Part shown: positions 1 through 6,352 of the stretch, piece by piece | How positions within the stretch are numbered: position 1 is the first letter of the stretch | How the letters are laid out: every line of letters starts with the position of its first letter | Source: Clostridia bacterium | Lineage (GTDB): Bacteria; Bacillota_A; Clostridia; Christensenellales; Aristaeellaceae | Reading direction: 5' to 3' | NCBI GenBank assembly: GCA_017938645.1 | Contig: JAGBBE010000046.1 | Coordinates: 1-7,662 of the forward strand | Length of the DNA stretch: 7,662 nt | The notes under the pieces: generated by a model | Told to the model about the DNA's origin: nothing | The model's input: the letters and a program-made list of their open reading frames with translations, nothing else | Database searches by the model: none | Position numbers and translations under genes: made by a program

Positions 1-1264
1 CTTCAAACAGCGCCCGTGCATGCGGATCGTTTTGATAAAGGCGTTCGGGATGCCACTGCACGCCGAGGAACAGAGGTCCCTGGGTGCATTCAATGGCTTC
101 GATGACATGATCGTCGGCCTCTGCGCAGACCGTCATGCCCTCCGGCACGGCGCGCACCGCCTGATGGTGGTAGGAGTTGACGGAATAGCGGCCTGTGCCT
201 GCGATCTTTTCCAGCATGCTGCCGGGCGCAACAGTGATTTCGTGCGTCTCTGCCACGCTCCAGTCGTTGTGGCAGGGATAGTGCACGCCGTCCTCCGTGC
301 CGCACTGGATGGGCAGATCCTGCCAGAGCGTGCCGCCCATGGCAACGGCCATCGACTGCACGCCGCGGCAGATGCCAAGCACGGGCTTGCCGAGCTTTTT
401 GCAGATGCGGATGGCATTGATTTCAACCGTGTCGCGCTCCGGGCAGGCGCGGCCGGAGTGGAGATTGGCTTCGCCGTAGCTGGCGGGATCAAGATCCTCG
501 CCGCCGGTTACGAGCAGTCCGTCCAGACGACCCATGAGCGGTTCGAGCACCTCGCGCGGCGTATCCACGCTCAGAAGCAGCGGCACGCCGCCTGCATCCA
601 GCACCGCCTGCATGTAGTTGCGGTACAGGTACAGCCGGTCGCGGCCGACGGCGTCGGTTTCATAGCTGCAGGTAACGCCGATGAGAGGCGCTTTTTTCTT
701 TGCAAACAGGAAGAAGGGACGATCCTTGCAGTCCTGTGCGATGTGGCTGATGTCGGCATAGGCGTCGGTGCCGTCCAGACGCACCTTGCCGTGACGGTCG
801 TTGATCTCAAACCGGTCGCTGCCGGGACGGTACATGGGGTCCCAGACCTTGACCGTGCGTCCCTCGGCGGAGGCCAGCACGATGTAGTGGCCGCTGTCGG
901 AGAATACGCCGCGGTAATTCTCCTGCGGCCTGTCGCCCTGCGTGTTGGCAATGACCATGCCGCGCTGTTCCTGCAGGAAGCGCAGGGCCTCCTCGGCGTC
1001 CTCGGTTTCGGTGAGGTCGAGGTCAAAATGCCGTGCAAAGGCGCGGGAATAGATGTAGAGATTGGTGCCGAAGCCCTCGCGCGAGCCGCAGGCCTTGGCG
1101 AACTTTCCGCTTTCCTCCGGCGGAAAGGAAACGCCCAGCATGTTTTCGGCCACCATCGAGCCCGAGCAGGGACCGCAGCCGTTGTTGGCGAGGTTGCCGT
1201 GGGGGCTCACGGGAGAGGTGTAGGGAATATGCTCATAATCGAGCTGACAGTAGAACTTCGCCAT
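1..1264 (-). CDS. C39-like cysteine peptidase / C26 gamma-glutamyl hydrolase-like fusion protein (C-terminus off window)
   Basis: Two catalytic domains lie in one uninterrupted frame; 421 residues are visible and the C-terminus is cut by the window edge. Residues about 1-185 resemble peptidase C39-like proteins: Cys30 in NNGCGPCS, His126 in SGHYIVL and Asp142 in VWDP form a plausible Cys-His-Asp triad. Residues about 192-421 match the C26/PuuD-like class I amidotransferase fold: it begins PLIGVTCSYE, then TGGEDLDP (253-260), the nucleophile elbow GICRG with Cys299, and WHPE with His405 and Glu407. The expected activity of the second domain is hydrolysis of a gamma-glutamyl amide; the substrate is unknown. 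No signal peptide is visible, so both domains should act in the cytoplasm, which is unusual for a C39-type fold. The ATG at 1264 has AAGGAG (1274-1279) 9 nt upstream, embedded in the end of the M20 gene 6 bp away, so the two genes are very probably co-transcribed and translationally linked. Confidence 0.88.
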   Translation of the reverse strand, partial: MAKFYCQLDYEHIPYTSPVSPHGNLANNGCGPCSGSMVAENMLGVSFPPEESGKFAKACGSREGFGTNLYIYSRAFARHFDLDLTETEDAEEALRFLQEQRGMVIANTQGDRPQENYRGVFSDSGHYIVLASAEGRTVKVWDPMYRPGSDRFEINDRHGKVRLDGTDAYADISHIAQDCKDRPFFLFAKKKAPLIGVTCSYETDAVGRDRLYLYRNYMQAVLDAGGVPLLLSVDTPREVLEPLMGRLDGLLVTGGEDLDPASYGEANLHSGRACPERDTVEINAIRICKKLGKPVLGICRGVQSMAVAMGGTLWQDLPIQCGTEDGVHYPCHNDWSVAETHEITVAPGSMLEKIAGTGRYSVNSYHHQAVRAVPEGMTVCAEADDHVIEAIECTQGPLFLGVQWHPERLYQNDPHARALFE

Positions 1265-1270
1265 CTGCCT

Positions 1271-2476
1271 TCACTCCTTTTCGGGCGTCTTCATGCCGCG
1301 GATGCCGCCCATGTTGTCCAGCACAAACTGCACAAACACGCGCACGCCGGTTTCCAAAGCGTCCTCGTCGATGTCCCAGTCCTTGTTGTGGGCAGGCGCG
1401 CAGGCACCCTTTTCTTCGTTGCGCATGCCAAGGCCAAACAGAAGACCCGGCTTTTCTTTTTCGTAGTAGGCAAAATCTTCTGCGCCGGGAGACGGAGGCA
1501 GCACGATGACGCGATCTTCGCCCACCACCTTGCGGGCGGAATGGACAAAGACCCCGTACATGGCAGGATCGTTGTGCGCGCTGGGCAGCGGCTCGCCGCT
1601 CCAGGAGAGCGACCAGGTCACGCCGCATTCCTCAGCCACGGCTTTGGCGAGCTTTTCCAGCCTCTGCTGCGCCCAGCGCAGGGTCTTGTCGTGAAGACAG
1701 CGCAGCGAGCCTTCCATGACGCATTTGGCGGCGTTGGAGGATACCGTCTCGCCTGCGTGCATGCAGGTCACGCTCAGCACGCAGGTGTCAAAGGGATCGA
1801 CTTCGCGGCTGATCATGAGCTGAATGCCGTTGTAGATTTTCACGCCCGCCGCCAGCGCGTCGACGCCCCAGTGCGGAGCGGCCACATGCGCGCCCTTGCC
1901 GCCCAGTTCGATCTTCCATGCGACGCTGGCACAGTTGGTGGTGGCAGGATTGCTGGAGATGACGTGCACGGGATCGACGCAGTTGACATGGCACATGATG
2001 ATGCAGTCGATGTCCTGCATCACGCCGTGCTCGCACATGGTCTTCGCGCCGCTGGGACGGCCCTCCTCGCACGGCTGGAAGAGCAGCTTCACCCGGCAGG
2101 TGATCTGATCGCGGATGGCATTGAGCGCCCGCGCCGCACCCAGAAGCATCGTGGTATGCGCGTCATGTCCGCAGGCATGCATGATGCCGTCGTGCTTTGA
2201 ACGGTAGGGCTTGTCGTGATTGTTTTCCAGAATCGGCAGCGCGTCCATGTCGGCGCGGATGCCGATGGTGAAATGCGCCTTTTCCGGGTTGATGGTGGCT
2301 ACGATGGTGTTGGGGCCGTACTGATCCGCCACATAGGAGACGCCGTACTTGTCCAGCTCCTCCCTGACCAGCGCGGCGGTCATGGGCAGATCCCACTTCA
2401 GTTCCGGGTACATGTGCAGCTGGCGGCGGATGCGCACCAAATCCTCCTGACACACCGGGGCGATGGTATGTTCCAT
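1271..2476 (-). CDS. M20-family amidohydrolase (N-acyl-amino-acid / peptide amidase)
   Basis: A 401-residue zinc-type amidohydrolase of the M20D group (hippurate hydrolase / N-acyl-L-amino-acid amidohydrolase relatives), of normal family length. Visible motifs are GIRADMDALP (72-81), the metal-site motif MHACGHDAHT with Cys102 and His104, QPCEEG with Glu137/Glu138, CHV with His163, the dimerisation-domain motif GGKGAHVAAPH, SPGAEDFAYYE, and near the end PAHNKDWDIDEDAL carrying the last expected ligand histidine. The family removes acyl or aminoacyl groups from amino acids or small peptides in the cytoplasm; the exact substrate cannot be read. I chose ATG 2476 because AGAAGG lies about 9 nt upstream; a TTG at 2509 would add 11 residues but has a poorer context. 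A TAGAAT -10-like hexamer (2516-2521, minus strand) sits at a suitable distance, but no convincing -35 was found. It is the first gene of an operon with the downstream peptidase fusion and is divergent from the ECF gene. Confidence 0.9.
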   Translation of the reverse strand: MEHTIAPVCQEDLVRIRRQLHMYPELKWDLPMTAALVREELDKYGVSYVADQYGPNTIVATINPEKAHFTIGIRADMDALPILENNHDKPYRSKHDGIMHACGHDAHTTMLLGAARALNAIRDQITCRVKLLFQPCEEGRPSGAKTMCEHGVMQDIDCIIMCHVNCVDPVHVISSNPATTNCASVAWKIELGGKGAHVAAPHWGVDALAAGVKIYNGIQLMISREVDPFDTCVLSVTCMHAGETVSSNAAKCVMEGSLRCLHDKTLRWAQQRLEKLAKAVAEECGVTWSLSWSGEPLPSAHNDPAMYGVFVHSARKVVGEDRVIVLPPSPGAEDFAYYEKEKPGLLFGLGMRNEEKGACAPAHNKDWDIDEDALETGVRVFVQFVLDNMGGIRGMKTPEKE

Positions 2477-2554
2477 GGTCAGAGACCTTCTTTCGTTGTG
2501 AAAAATCAAGTAAGGATTCTATTCGCCGTTTTTCAGGCAAGTTCCTGTTTTCAA

Positions 2555-2583
2555 TTGCCAAAGCTGCCGCAGCGTGTTACAAT
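2555..2583 (+). promoter_or_regulatory. Sigma-A-type promoter of the ECF/kinase operon
   Basis: TTGCCA (2555-2560) and TACAAT (2578-2583) are separated by exactly 17 bp, a good match to the vegetative -35/-10 consensus. Transcription would start near 2589-2591, directly at the 5' edge of the structured leader. The -35 overlaps the right arm of a GGCAA/TTGCC inverted repeat (2536-2540 with 2555-2559), which could be an operator, though this is weak. Confidence 0.7.
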
Positions 2584-2590
2584 ACGCTTA

Positions 2591-2653
2591 CCCCCTTTCC
2601 GGGATCTGGGTGTCACGAAGGCGCCGAACCTCTTCCGAAGAAGAGGGAAGGGT
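2591..2653 (+). promoter_or_regulatory. Structured 5' leader (possible riboswitch or attenuator) ahead of the ECF gene
   Basis: Hand folding gives three helices. P1 pairs CCCTTT (2593-2598) with GAAGGG (2647-2652). P2 pairs GGTGTC (2609-2614) with GGCGCC (2620-2625) around an ACGAA loop. P3 pairs CCTCTTC (2629-2635) with GAAGAGG (2640-2646) around a CGAA loop. The joining segments are about 10, 3 and 0 nt, so the RNA can form a three-way junction starting at the predicted 5' end. No poly-U tract follows P3, so a simple intrinsic terminator is unlikely. The 3' strand of P1 contains a purine-rich, SD-like segment. I could not match it to a riboswitch class I know (TPP, FMN, THF and preQ1-I/II were considered). 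The structure is visible; ligand sensing is inference. Confidence 0.45.
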
Positions 2654-2699
2654 GTGTTTCGTTATGTCCGAATCTCTGTACGAAAGGATGTTTTTGTTT

Positions 2700-3218
2700 A
2701 TGAAGAAAAATCAGATCCGCCATCTCGTTCTTGCCGCGCTGCTGGTAGCGGTGGGCTTTGTGCTGCCCTTCCTCACCGGACAGATCCCCGAAGTGGGCAG
2801 CATGCTGCTGCCGCTGCATCTGCCGGCACTCATCGCGGGCTTTGTGTGCGGCTGGCCGTGGGGACTGGCCGTGGGCGCGGTGCTGCCCCTGATGCGCAGT
2901 TTTCTGATGGGCATGCCGCCCATGATTCCCACGGCTGTGTGCATGACCTTTGAAATGGCGGCCTACGGCGCGGCGGCGGGATTGCTGTACCGCAAGTGCA
3001 ATGTGTATGTCTCCCTGATTGGCGCAATGGTCATCGGCCGTCTGGTGTGGGGCGTGGCCAGCTGGGCCGTTTATGGATTGCTGATGGGCAAAACCTTCAG
3101 CCTTGCGATGTTCTGGGCAGGTGGCTTTGTAAACGCGTGGCCGGGCATGATTCTGCAGCTGATTGCGGTGCCGCTGATTGTGAAGGCGCTCAAAAAAGCA
3201 AAGCTGGCAGAAAAATAA
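2700..3218 (+). CDS. ECF transporter S component (substrate-binding membrane subunit)
   Basis: A 172-residue, very hydrophobic protein with about six predicted membrane segments (roughly 8-25, 35-50, 53-70, 75-97, 104-130, 143-164) and a basic tail. This size and layout are typical of S components of energy-coupling-factor vitamin importers. The segment around residues 51-98 (GWPWG, LPLMRSFLMGMPPM, PTAVCM, FEMAAYG, LLYR) is characteristic of an S-component subgroup found in clostridia. TM1 has small Ala residues (ALLVAVG) of the kind used to dock EcfT. No EcfA/A'/T genes are nearby, so it would share a module encoded elsewhere (group II ECF). ATG 2700 has AAAGGA 11 nt upstream and gives the usual short basic N-terminus (MKKNQIRH). 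An in-frame ATG at 2664, with GAAGGG upstream, would add 12 residues and cannot be excluded. Substrate is not readable; the kinase next door suggests a compound trapped by phosphorylation. Confidence 0.88.
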   Translation: MKKNQIRHLVLAALLVAVGFVLPFLTGQIPEVGSMLLPLHLPALIAGFVCGWPWGLAVGAVLPLMRSFLMGMPPMIPTAVCMTFEMAAYGAAAGLLYRKCNVYVSLIGAMVIGRLVWGVASWAVYGLLMGKTFSLAMFWAGGFVNAWPGMILQLIAVPLIVKALKKAKLAEK

Positions 3219-3227
3219 GGAGAAACC

Positions 3228-4295
3228 ATGAACACACAGCTTTTGAAAAAGCGTTTTGAAGAAACTCCGCGAATGGAGCCGCAGGACGCAGTCAAGCTCG
3301 CCTTTCAGAGCGCGTTTGGCTGCGGCCATCTTTTGCCGTGCGAAACCCTGTGTACGGAGCGAATCCGCAGGGAAATGGATGAAACGCCTGTTTCGGACGC
3401 ACCTGTATATACGCCCATCGGCAACGGCCTGTGCAGGCTGAATCTGTCAAACGCGCAGGTACAGACGCTTCGTCCTGAGTGGATCGACGCCATGATGCGC
3501 CTGACGGATCAGCAAGTGCGCGCACAAACCGATCTGCAGGCGCGCTTTCATCAGGCCGTATCGCTGATTTCCGCCCTCGCGCACAATGGCGAAGCGCCGT
3601 TCTCCTCCGAGGGTTTCAAAGACTACCTCAGCGGGTATGATGGAAGTGTGGTCAGACACACCGATGGCTACCGCGAACATTATCATCCCGCCTACCGCGT
3701 TGTGCTCGAAAACTGCGCGCTGCTGACGCACGTGCTTGCGGGGATTCAGCAGGGCTCCAGCCTGATCGTCTTCGACGGCCCCTGCGGCAGCGGCAAAACG
3801 ACGCTGGCCGGACTCCTTGGCAAGCTGCTGGGTACTGTGCCCGTGCCCATGGACGACTTCTTTCTGCCGCCCGACATGCGCACGCCTGAAAGACTCGCCC
3901 AGCCCGGCGGCAATGTGCACCGCGAGCGCTTCCTTGAAGAGGTGCTGCACAGCCTGCTTTCCGGCGGCGACGTGCGCTGGAGGCGCTTTGACTGCGGCAC
4001 GTTTGAAATGCACGACCGCTGCCTGCCCAAAACGGATGTGACCGTTATCGAGGGCAGCTACAGCCATCATCCCGCTTTCCGCGAGGCATACGAAAAGCTC
4101 GGCGCGCTGCGCGTGTTCGTGGAGGTGGATGCACAAGAACAGCTCCGCCGCATCGGAAAACGCGATCCCGAACTGCTTTCAATGTTCCAAAGCCGATGGA
4201 TTCCCCTTGAAAAAAACTACTTTGAGGCGTATGATATCAGAGGCGGGGCGGATCTGGTGATCCAAAGTCCTGCTCAGGGAGAGGGGAGAGCATGA
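3228..4295 (+). CDS. Uridine-kinase-like P-loop kinase with an additional N-terminal domain
   Basis: A 355-residue protein in two parts. Residues about 178-350 are a P-loop kinase of the uridine kinase/phosphoribulokinase group: Walker A GPCGSGKTT (184-192), the MDDFFLP acidic motif (208-214) typical of nucleoside kinases, the Walker-B-like strand TVIEGSYSHHP (272-282), and an Arg-rich lid region RRIGKRDPE (307-315). Residues about 1-165 form a domain I cannot name; it has the motif FGCGHLLPCE (30-39) and a His/Tyr-rich segment HTDGYREHYHPAYR (144-157). The extra domain makes the protein much longer than ordinary uridine kinases (about 200-230 aa). The start is secure: AAGGAG overlaps the ECF stop codon, 5 nt before ATG 3228. 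Only 9 bp separate it from the transporter gene, so it probably phosphorylates the imported molecule. QueK, a queuosine kinase of this superfamily paired with an ECF S component, is a plausible but unproven identity. Confidence 0.83.
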   Translation: MNTQLLKKRFEETPRMEPQDAVKLAFQSAFGCGHLLPCETLCTERIRREMDETPVSDAPVYTPIGNGLCRLNLSNAQVQTLRPEWIDAMMRLTDQQVRAQTDLQARFHQAVSLISALAHNGEAPFSSEGFKDYLSGYDGSVVRHTDGYREHYHPAYRVVLENCALLTHVLAGIQQGSSLIVFDGPCGSGKTTLAGLLGKLLGTVPVPMDDFFLPPDMRTPERLAQPGGNVHRERFLEEVLHSLLSGGDVRWRRFDCGTFEMHDRCLPKTDVTVIEGSYSHHPAFREAYEKLGALRVFVEVDAQEQLRRIGKRDPELLSMFQSRWIPLEKNYFEAYDIRGGADLVIQSPAQGEGRA

Positions 4296-4711
4296 TGAAG
4301 CTGGTCGTCATCGACGGACAGGGCGGCGGCGTGGGCAAGAGCATCGTCGCGGCCATCAAGCAGCTTGCTCCCTCCCAGCGCGTGATTGCGCTCGGCACCA
4401 ATGTGCAGGCCACCGCCGCGATGCTTCGCGCCGGAGCCGACGCGGGCGCAACCGGCGAAAGCGCCATCCGCTACCAGTGCAAAACCGCAGACGTCATCAT
4501 GGGCGTTACCGGCATCCTGCATGCCAATGCCATGATGGGCGAAATCTCACCCGGCATCGCCGCCGCCGTAAGCCTCTCCGAAGGCCAGAAGGTGCTGGTG
4601 CCGCTGGAAAGATGCGGGCTGCGCATTGCAGGCGTTGGCAGGCAGCCGCTGGACGGCCTCATCCGTGAGGCGGCGCGCATGGCCGTGGAAATCTGCGGTC
4701 AGAAGGAATAA
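4292..4711 (+). CDS. DUF3842 family protein
   Basis: A 139-residue protein matching DUF3842 as I remember it: it opens with a glycine-rich loop VIDGQGGGVGKSIV, followed by ALGTN, TAAMLRAGADAGATGE (near 42-57), a DVIMGVTGI strand, NAMMGEISPGIA, and VPLERCGLRIAGVG. The function of the family is unknown. The layout of a beta strand, Gly-rich loop and Ala-rich helix suggests a Rossmann- or P-loop-like nucleotide-binding fold. The loop resembles the deviant Walker A of the Mrp ATPase encoded just downstream but lacks its signature lysine. The ATG overlaps the kinase stop codon in an ATGA junction (a second ATG is at 4295), with a GGGGAG run just upstream, which indicates translational coupling. 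The 39 bp that follow, up to the ATPase gene, show no promoter or terminator. Confidence 0.85.
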   Translation: MMKLVVIDGQGGGVGKSIVAAIKQLAPSQRVIALGTNVQATAAMLRAGADAGATGESAIRYQCKTADVIMGVTGILHANAMMGEISPGIAAAVSLSEGQKVLVPLERCGLRIAGVGRQPLDGLIREAARMAVEICGQKE

Positions 4712-4750
4712 TTCTCCGTTCACCACGATAGAAGGAAGGTAACTGCAACC

Positions 4751-5587
4751 ATGAGCGAATGCACCCACAACTGTTCCACCTGCAGCGCCAACTGCTCCTC
4801 CCGCAAGGAGCCGGAAAGCCTGCTTGCCAAGCCCCATGAGCTCAGCCACGTGAAGCACGTCATCGGCGTGTGCTCCGGCAAGGGCGGCGTGGGCAAGAGC
4901 CTCGTTACCGCCATGCTGGCCGTGATAGCGCAGCGTCAGGGCCTCAAGGTTGGCGTGCTCGACGCCGACATCACCGGCCCCTCCATCCCCAAGGCTTTCG
5001 GCCTCAAGGAAAAGGCGCTGGGCAGCGATCAGGGCATTTTCCCTGTTCGCACCACCACCGGCATCGATGTGATGAGCCTCAACCTCCTGCTTGAAAACGA
5101 GTCCGACCCTGTGGTCTGGCGCGGCCCGGTCATCGCCGGCGCTGTGCAGCAGTTCTGGACCGACGTGATCTGGGGCGACAAGGACATTCTCTTCATCGAC
5201 ATGCCTCCGGGAACCGGCGACGTGATGCTCACCGTGTGCCAGTCCATCCCCGTTGACGGTCTGGTGCTGGTCTCCACGCCTCAGGAACTGGTGGAGATGA
5301 TCGTGGAAAAGGCCCTCAAGATGGCCGGCATGATGAACATCCCCGTGATGGGTCTGGTGGAAAACATGTCCTACATCGCCTGCCCGGACTGCGACCGTCA
5401 CATCGAGATCTTCGGCAAGAGCCATGTGGAAGAGATCGCCTCCCGCTACGACATTCCCCTGACCGCCAAGCTGCCCATTGATCCCAAGCTGGCCGGCGGC
5501 ATTGACAAGGGCATGATCGAGCTGTTCAACGGCGACTGGCTGGACAGCATCGCCGACGCGATCTACGATCTGGTCAAGAAGGACTAA
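4751..5587 (+). CDS. Mrp/NBP35-family iron-sulfur carrier P-loop ATPase
   Basis: A 278-residue ATPase of the Mrp/ApbC/NBP35 family, which binds and transfers Fe-S clusters. Visible features are the deviant Walker A GKGGVGKS (43-50), the switch/Walker A' strand VLDADITGPSIPKAFG (69-84), Walker B LFIDMPPGTGD (147-157), STPQE (175-179), and the C-terminal bridging-cluster motif CPDC (Cys211, Cys214) after VENMSYIA. The N-terminus has a compact cysteine cluster, Cys4, Cys8, Cys11, Cys15 (C-x3-C-x2-C-x3-C), reminiscent of the N-terminal ferredoxin-like motif of Nbp35 but with different spacing. The DUF59 domain of many bacterial Mrp proteins is absent. The start is preceded by AAGGAAGG about 11 nt upstream. 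Dimerisation through CPDC is known for the family; the role of the N-terminal cluster here is inferred. Confidence 0.93.
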   Translation: MSECTHNCSTCSANCSSRKEPESLLAKPHELSHVKHVIGVCSGKGGVGKSLVTAMLAVIAQRQGLKVGVLDADITGPSIPKAFGLKEKALGSDQGIFPVRTTTGIDVMSLNLLLENESDPVVWRGPVIAGAVQQFWTDVIWGDKDILFIDMPPGTGDVMLTVCQSIPVDGLVLVSTPQELVEMIVEKALKMAGMMNIPVMGLVENMSYIACPDCDRHIEIFGKSHVEEIASRYDIPLTAKLPIDPKLAGGIDKGMIELFNGDWLDSIADAIYDLVKKD

Positions 5588-5590
5588 TCC

Positions 5591-6046
5591 ATGAGCTACC
5601 GTGAAGAAAAGATCGCCAAGGCGCGCGAGCTGTTTTTGAGCGGCTACAACTGCGCGCAGGCCGTAGCCGGAGCCTTTGCGCCTGAAATGGGCATGGAGGA
5701 GCTGGCCGTGGTACGTCTTGCCAGCGGCTTTGGCGGAGGCTTGGGCGGCATCCGCGTATTGTGCGGTGCATTCAGCGCCATGTGCATGGTGATGAGTCAG
5801 GTGCACGGGTATGATGATGCTGAGGACATGGAAGGCAAAAAGAGCCTCTATGCGCGCGAGCAGCGTCTGGGTGCGATTTTTACCGACCAGTATGAAACGC
5901 TCAACTGCCGCGAGCTTCTGGCGAAGGCGGGCATTGAGGCCAAGAGCATGCCCAGCGAACGCACGCCGGAGTATTACCGCGTACGTCCGTGTGTGAAGTA
6001 TGTGGAAGCCTGTGCCGGCATCCTGGCCGATGAAATTGGTGAATGA
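5591..6046 (+). CDS. C_GCAxxG_C_C family protein (cysteine-rich, possible redox or metal role)
   Basis: A 151-residue protein with the family's conserved cysteine layout: SGYNCAQAV (Cys21), the signature region LCGAFSAMCMV (Cys58, Cys65) after a glycine-rich GFGGGLGG stretch, LNCRELL (Cys106), and RPCVKYVEACAGIL (Cys134, Cys141). Function is not established; six spaced cysteines suggest metal, cluster or disulfide chemistry. There is no signal peptide and no convincing transmembrane helix, so it should be cytoplasmic. Its start is 3 bp after the ATPase stop codon, with an AAGAAGGA ribosome binding site inside the end of that gene, so it is translationally linked to the Fe-S ATPase. It is the last gene before a strong terminator. 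A role as a client or partner of the Mrp-like protein is inference from this arrangement. Confidence 0.85.
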   Translation: MSYREEKIAKARELFLSGYNCAQAVAGAFAPEMGMEELAVVRLASGFGGGLGGIRVLCGAFSAMCMVMSQVHGYDDAEDMEGKKSLYAREQRLGAIFTDQYETLNCRELLAKAGIEAKSMPSERTPEYYRVRPCVKYVEACAGILADEIGE

Positions 6047-6050
6047 AAAA

Positions 6051-6081
6051 GGGGCTGCTACTGAGGTGGCAGCTCTTTTTT
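6051..6081 (+). terminator. Intrinsic terminator of the ECF-to-C_GCAxxG operon
   Basis: GGGCTGCTAC (6052-6061) pairs with GTGGCAGCTC (6066-6075) over 10 bp (two G-U pairs) around a TGAG loop, followed by TTTTTT (6076-6081). Upstream A residues can extend the stem by pairing with the U tract. It begins 5 nt after the stop codon. Confidence 0.92.
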
Positions 6082-6100
6082 GCGCAGTTTTGCGCGGGGA

Positions 6101-6116
6101 ATGTGTATGTACACAT
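6101..6116. repeat. Short inverted repeat downstream of the terminator
   Basis: ATGTGTA (6101-6107) and TACACAT (6110-6116) are perfect inverted arms around a TG centre. It is followed by a smaller CTCGT/ACGAG hairpin (6121-6134). It could be an operator or part of the neighbouring repeat block; no promoter is evident. Confidence 0.5.
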
Positions 6117-6143
6117 GATACTCGTACCGACGAGGGACGGGTT

Positions 6144-6165
6144 CTACTTTTTCCGGAAAAAGTAG
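6144..6165. repeat. Perfect 22-bp palindrome
   Basis: CTACTTTTTCC (6144-6154) is followed immediately by its exact reverse complement GGAAAAAGTAG (6155-6165). With no loop it would form a cruciform or a hairpin with a few unpaired central bases. It marks the left portion of the structured block. Confidence 0.85.
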
Positions 6166-6174
6166 CAAAAAGCA

Positions 6175-6352
6175 GGCGACGCGTCGCTTAAGGGAAATCC
6201 CCTTTGATTGCCCGGTTTGGGAACGGGGTGCGCGATTCGGCTTGGCGTGGGTGAATGGTTTTGGGTTCTTTGTTTGTGGGCTTGGCCGCGAGCGCGCCCC
6301 TGATCCGTTCCCAAACCGGGCGGGGGGATTTCCCTGCGCTCCTAATGTCGCC
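6175..6352. repeat. Large imperfect inverted repeat, probable dispersed structured element
   Basis: Nested complementary arms are visible: GGCGAC (6175-6180) with GTCGCC (6347-6352); GGGAAATCCCC (6192-6202) with GGGGATTTCCC (6324-6334), 11 bp perfect; and GCCCGGTTTGGGAACGG (6210-6226) with CCGTTCCCAAACCGGGC (6305-6321), 17 bp perfect. The central part (about 6227-6304) has further GC-rich pairing (GCGC with GCGC, CGGC with GCCG). The GGCGAC arm is also part of a 12-bp palindrome, GCGACGCGTCGC (6176-6187). GGCGTGGG (6244-6251) is complementary to CCCACGCC (6351-6358), outside the main hairpin, which would be a pseudoknot. A CCGCC/GGCGG hairpin (6361-6375) followed by T-rich sequence lies between this and the SLOG stop codon at 6402. 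No credible coding frame was seen in 6047-6401. I recall similar long intergenic repeats in Ruminococcaceae, but a genome search is needed. Confidence 0.75.

Noticed and set aside
20..2200. A 726-codon open frame on the plus strand
   Set aside because: It lies antisense to the peptidase fusion and the M20 gene, both of which have clear catalytic motifs, ribosome binding sites and normal lengths. The antisense product is low-complexity (rich in Ala, His, Gly) without recognisable motifs, as expected for a shadow frame in GC-rich DNA.
2536..2559. GGCAA...TTGCC inverted repeat as an operator for the ECF promoter
   Set aside because: Arms of 5 bp with a 14-nt spacer arise easily by chance; mentioned with the promoter but not called as a separate site.
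2613..3329. A 238-codon minus-strand frame opposite the ECF gene
   Set aside because: His/Arg/Gln-rich shadow of a membrane protein gene; the plus-strand frame has coherent transmembrane segments and operon spacing.
4547..5806. A 419-codon open frame on the minus strand
   Set aside because: It runs antisense across the ends of DUF3842 and C_GCAxxG and all of the Mrp ATPase; its His/Gly/Ala-rich translation has no domain features and no good ribosome binding site.
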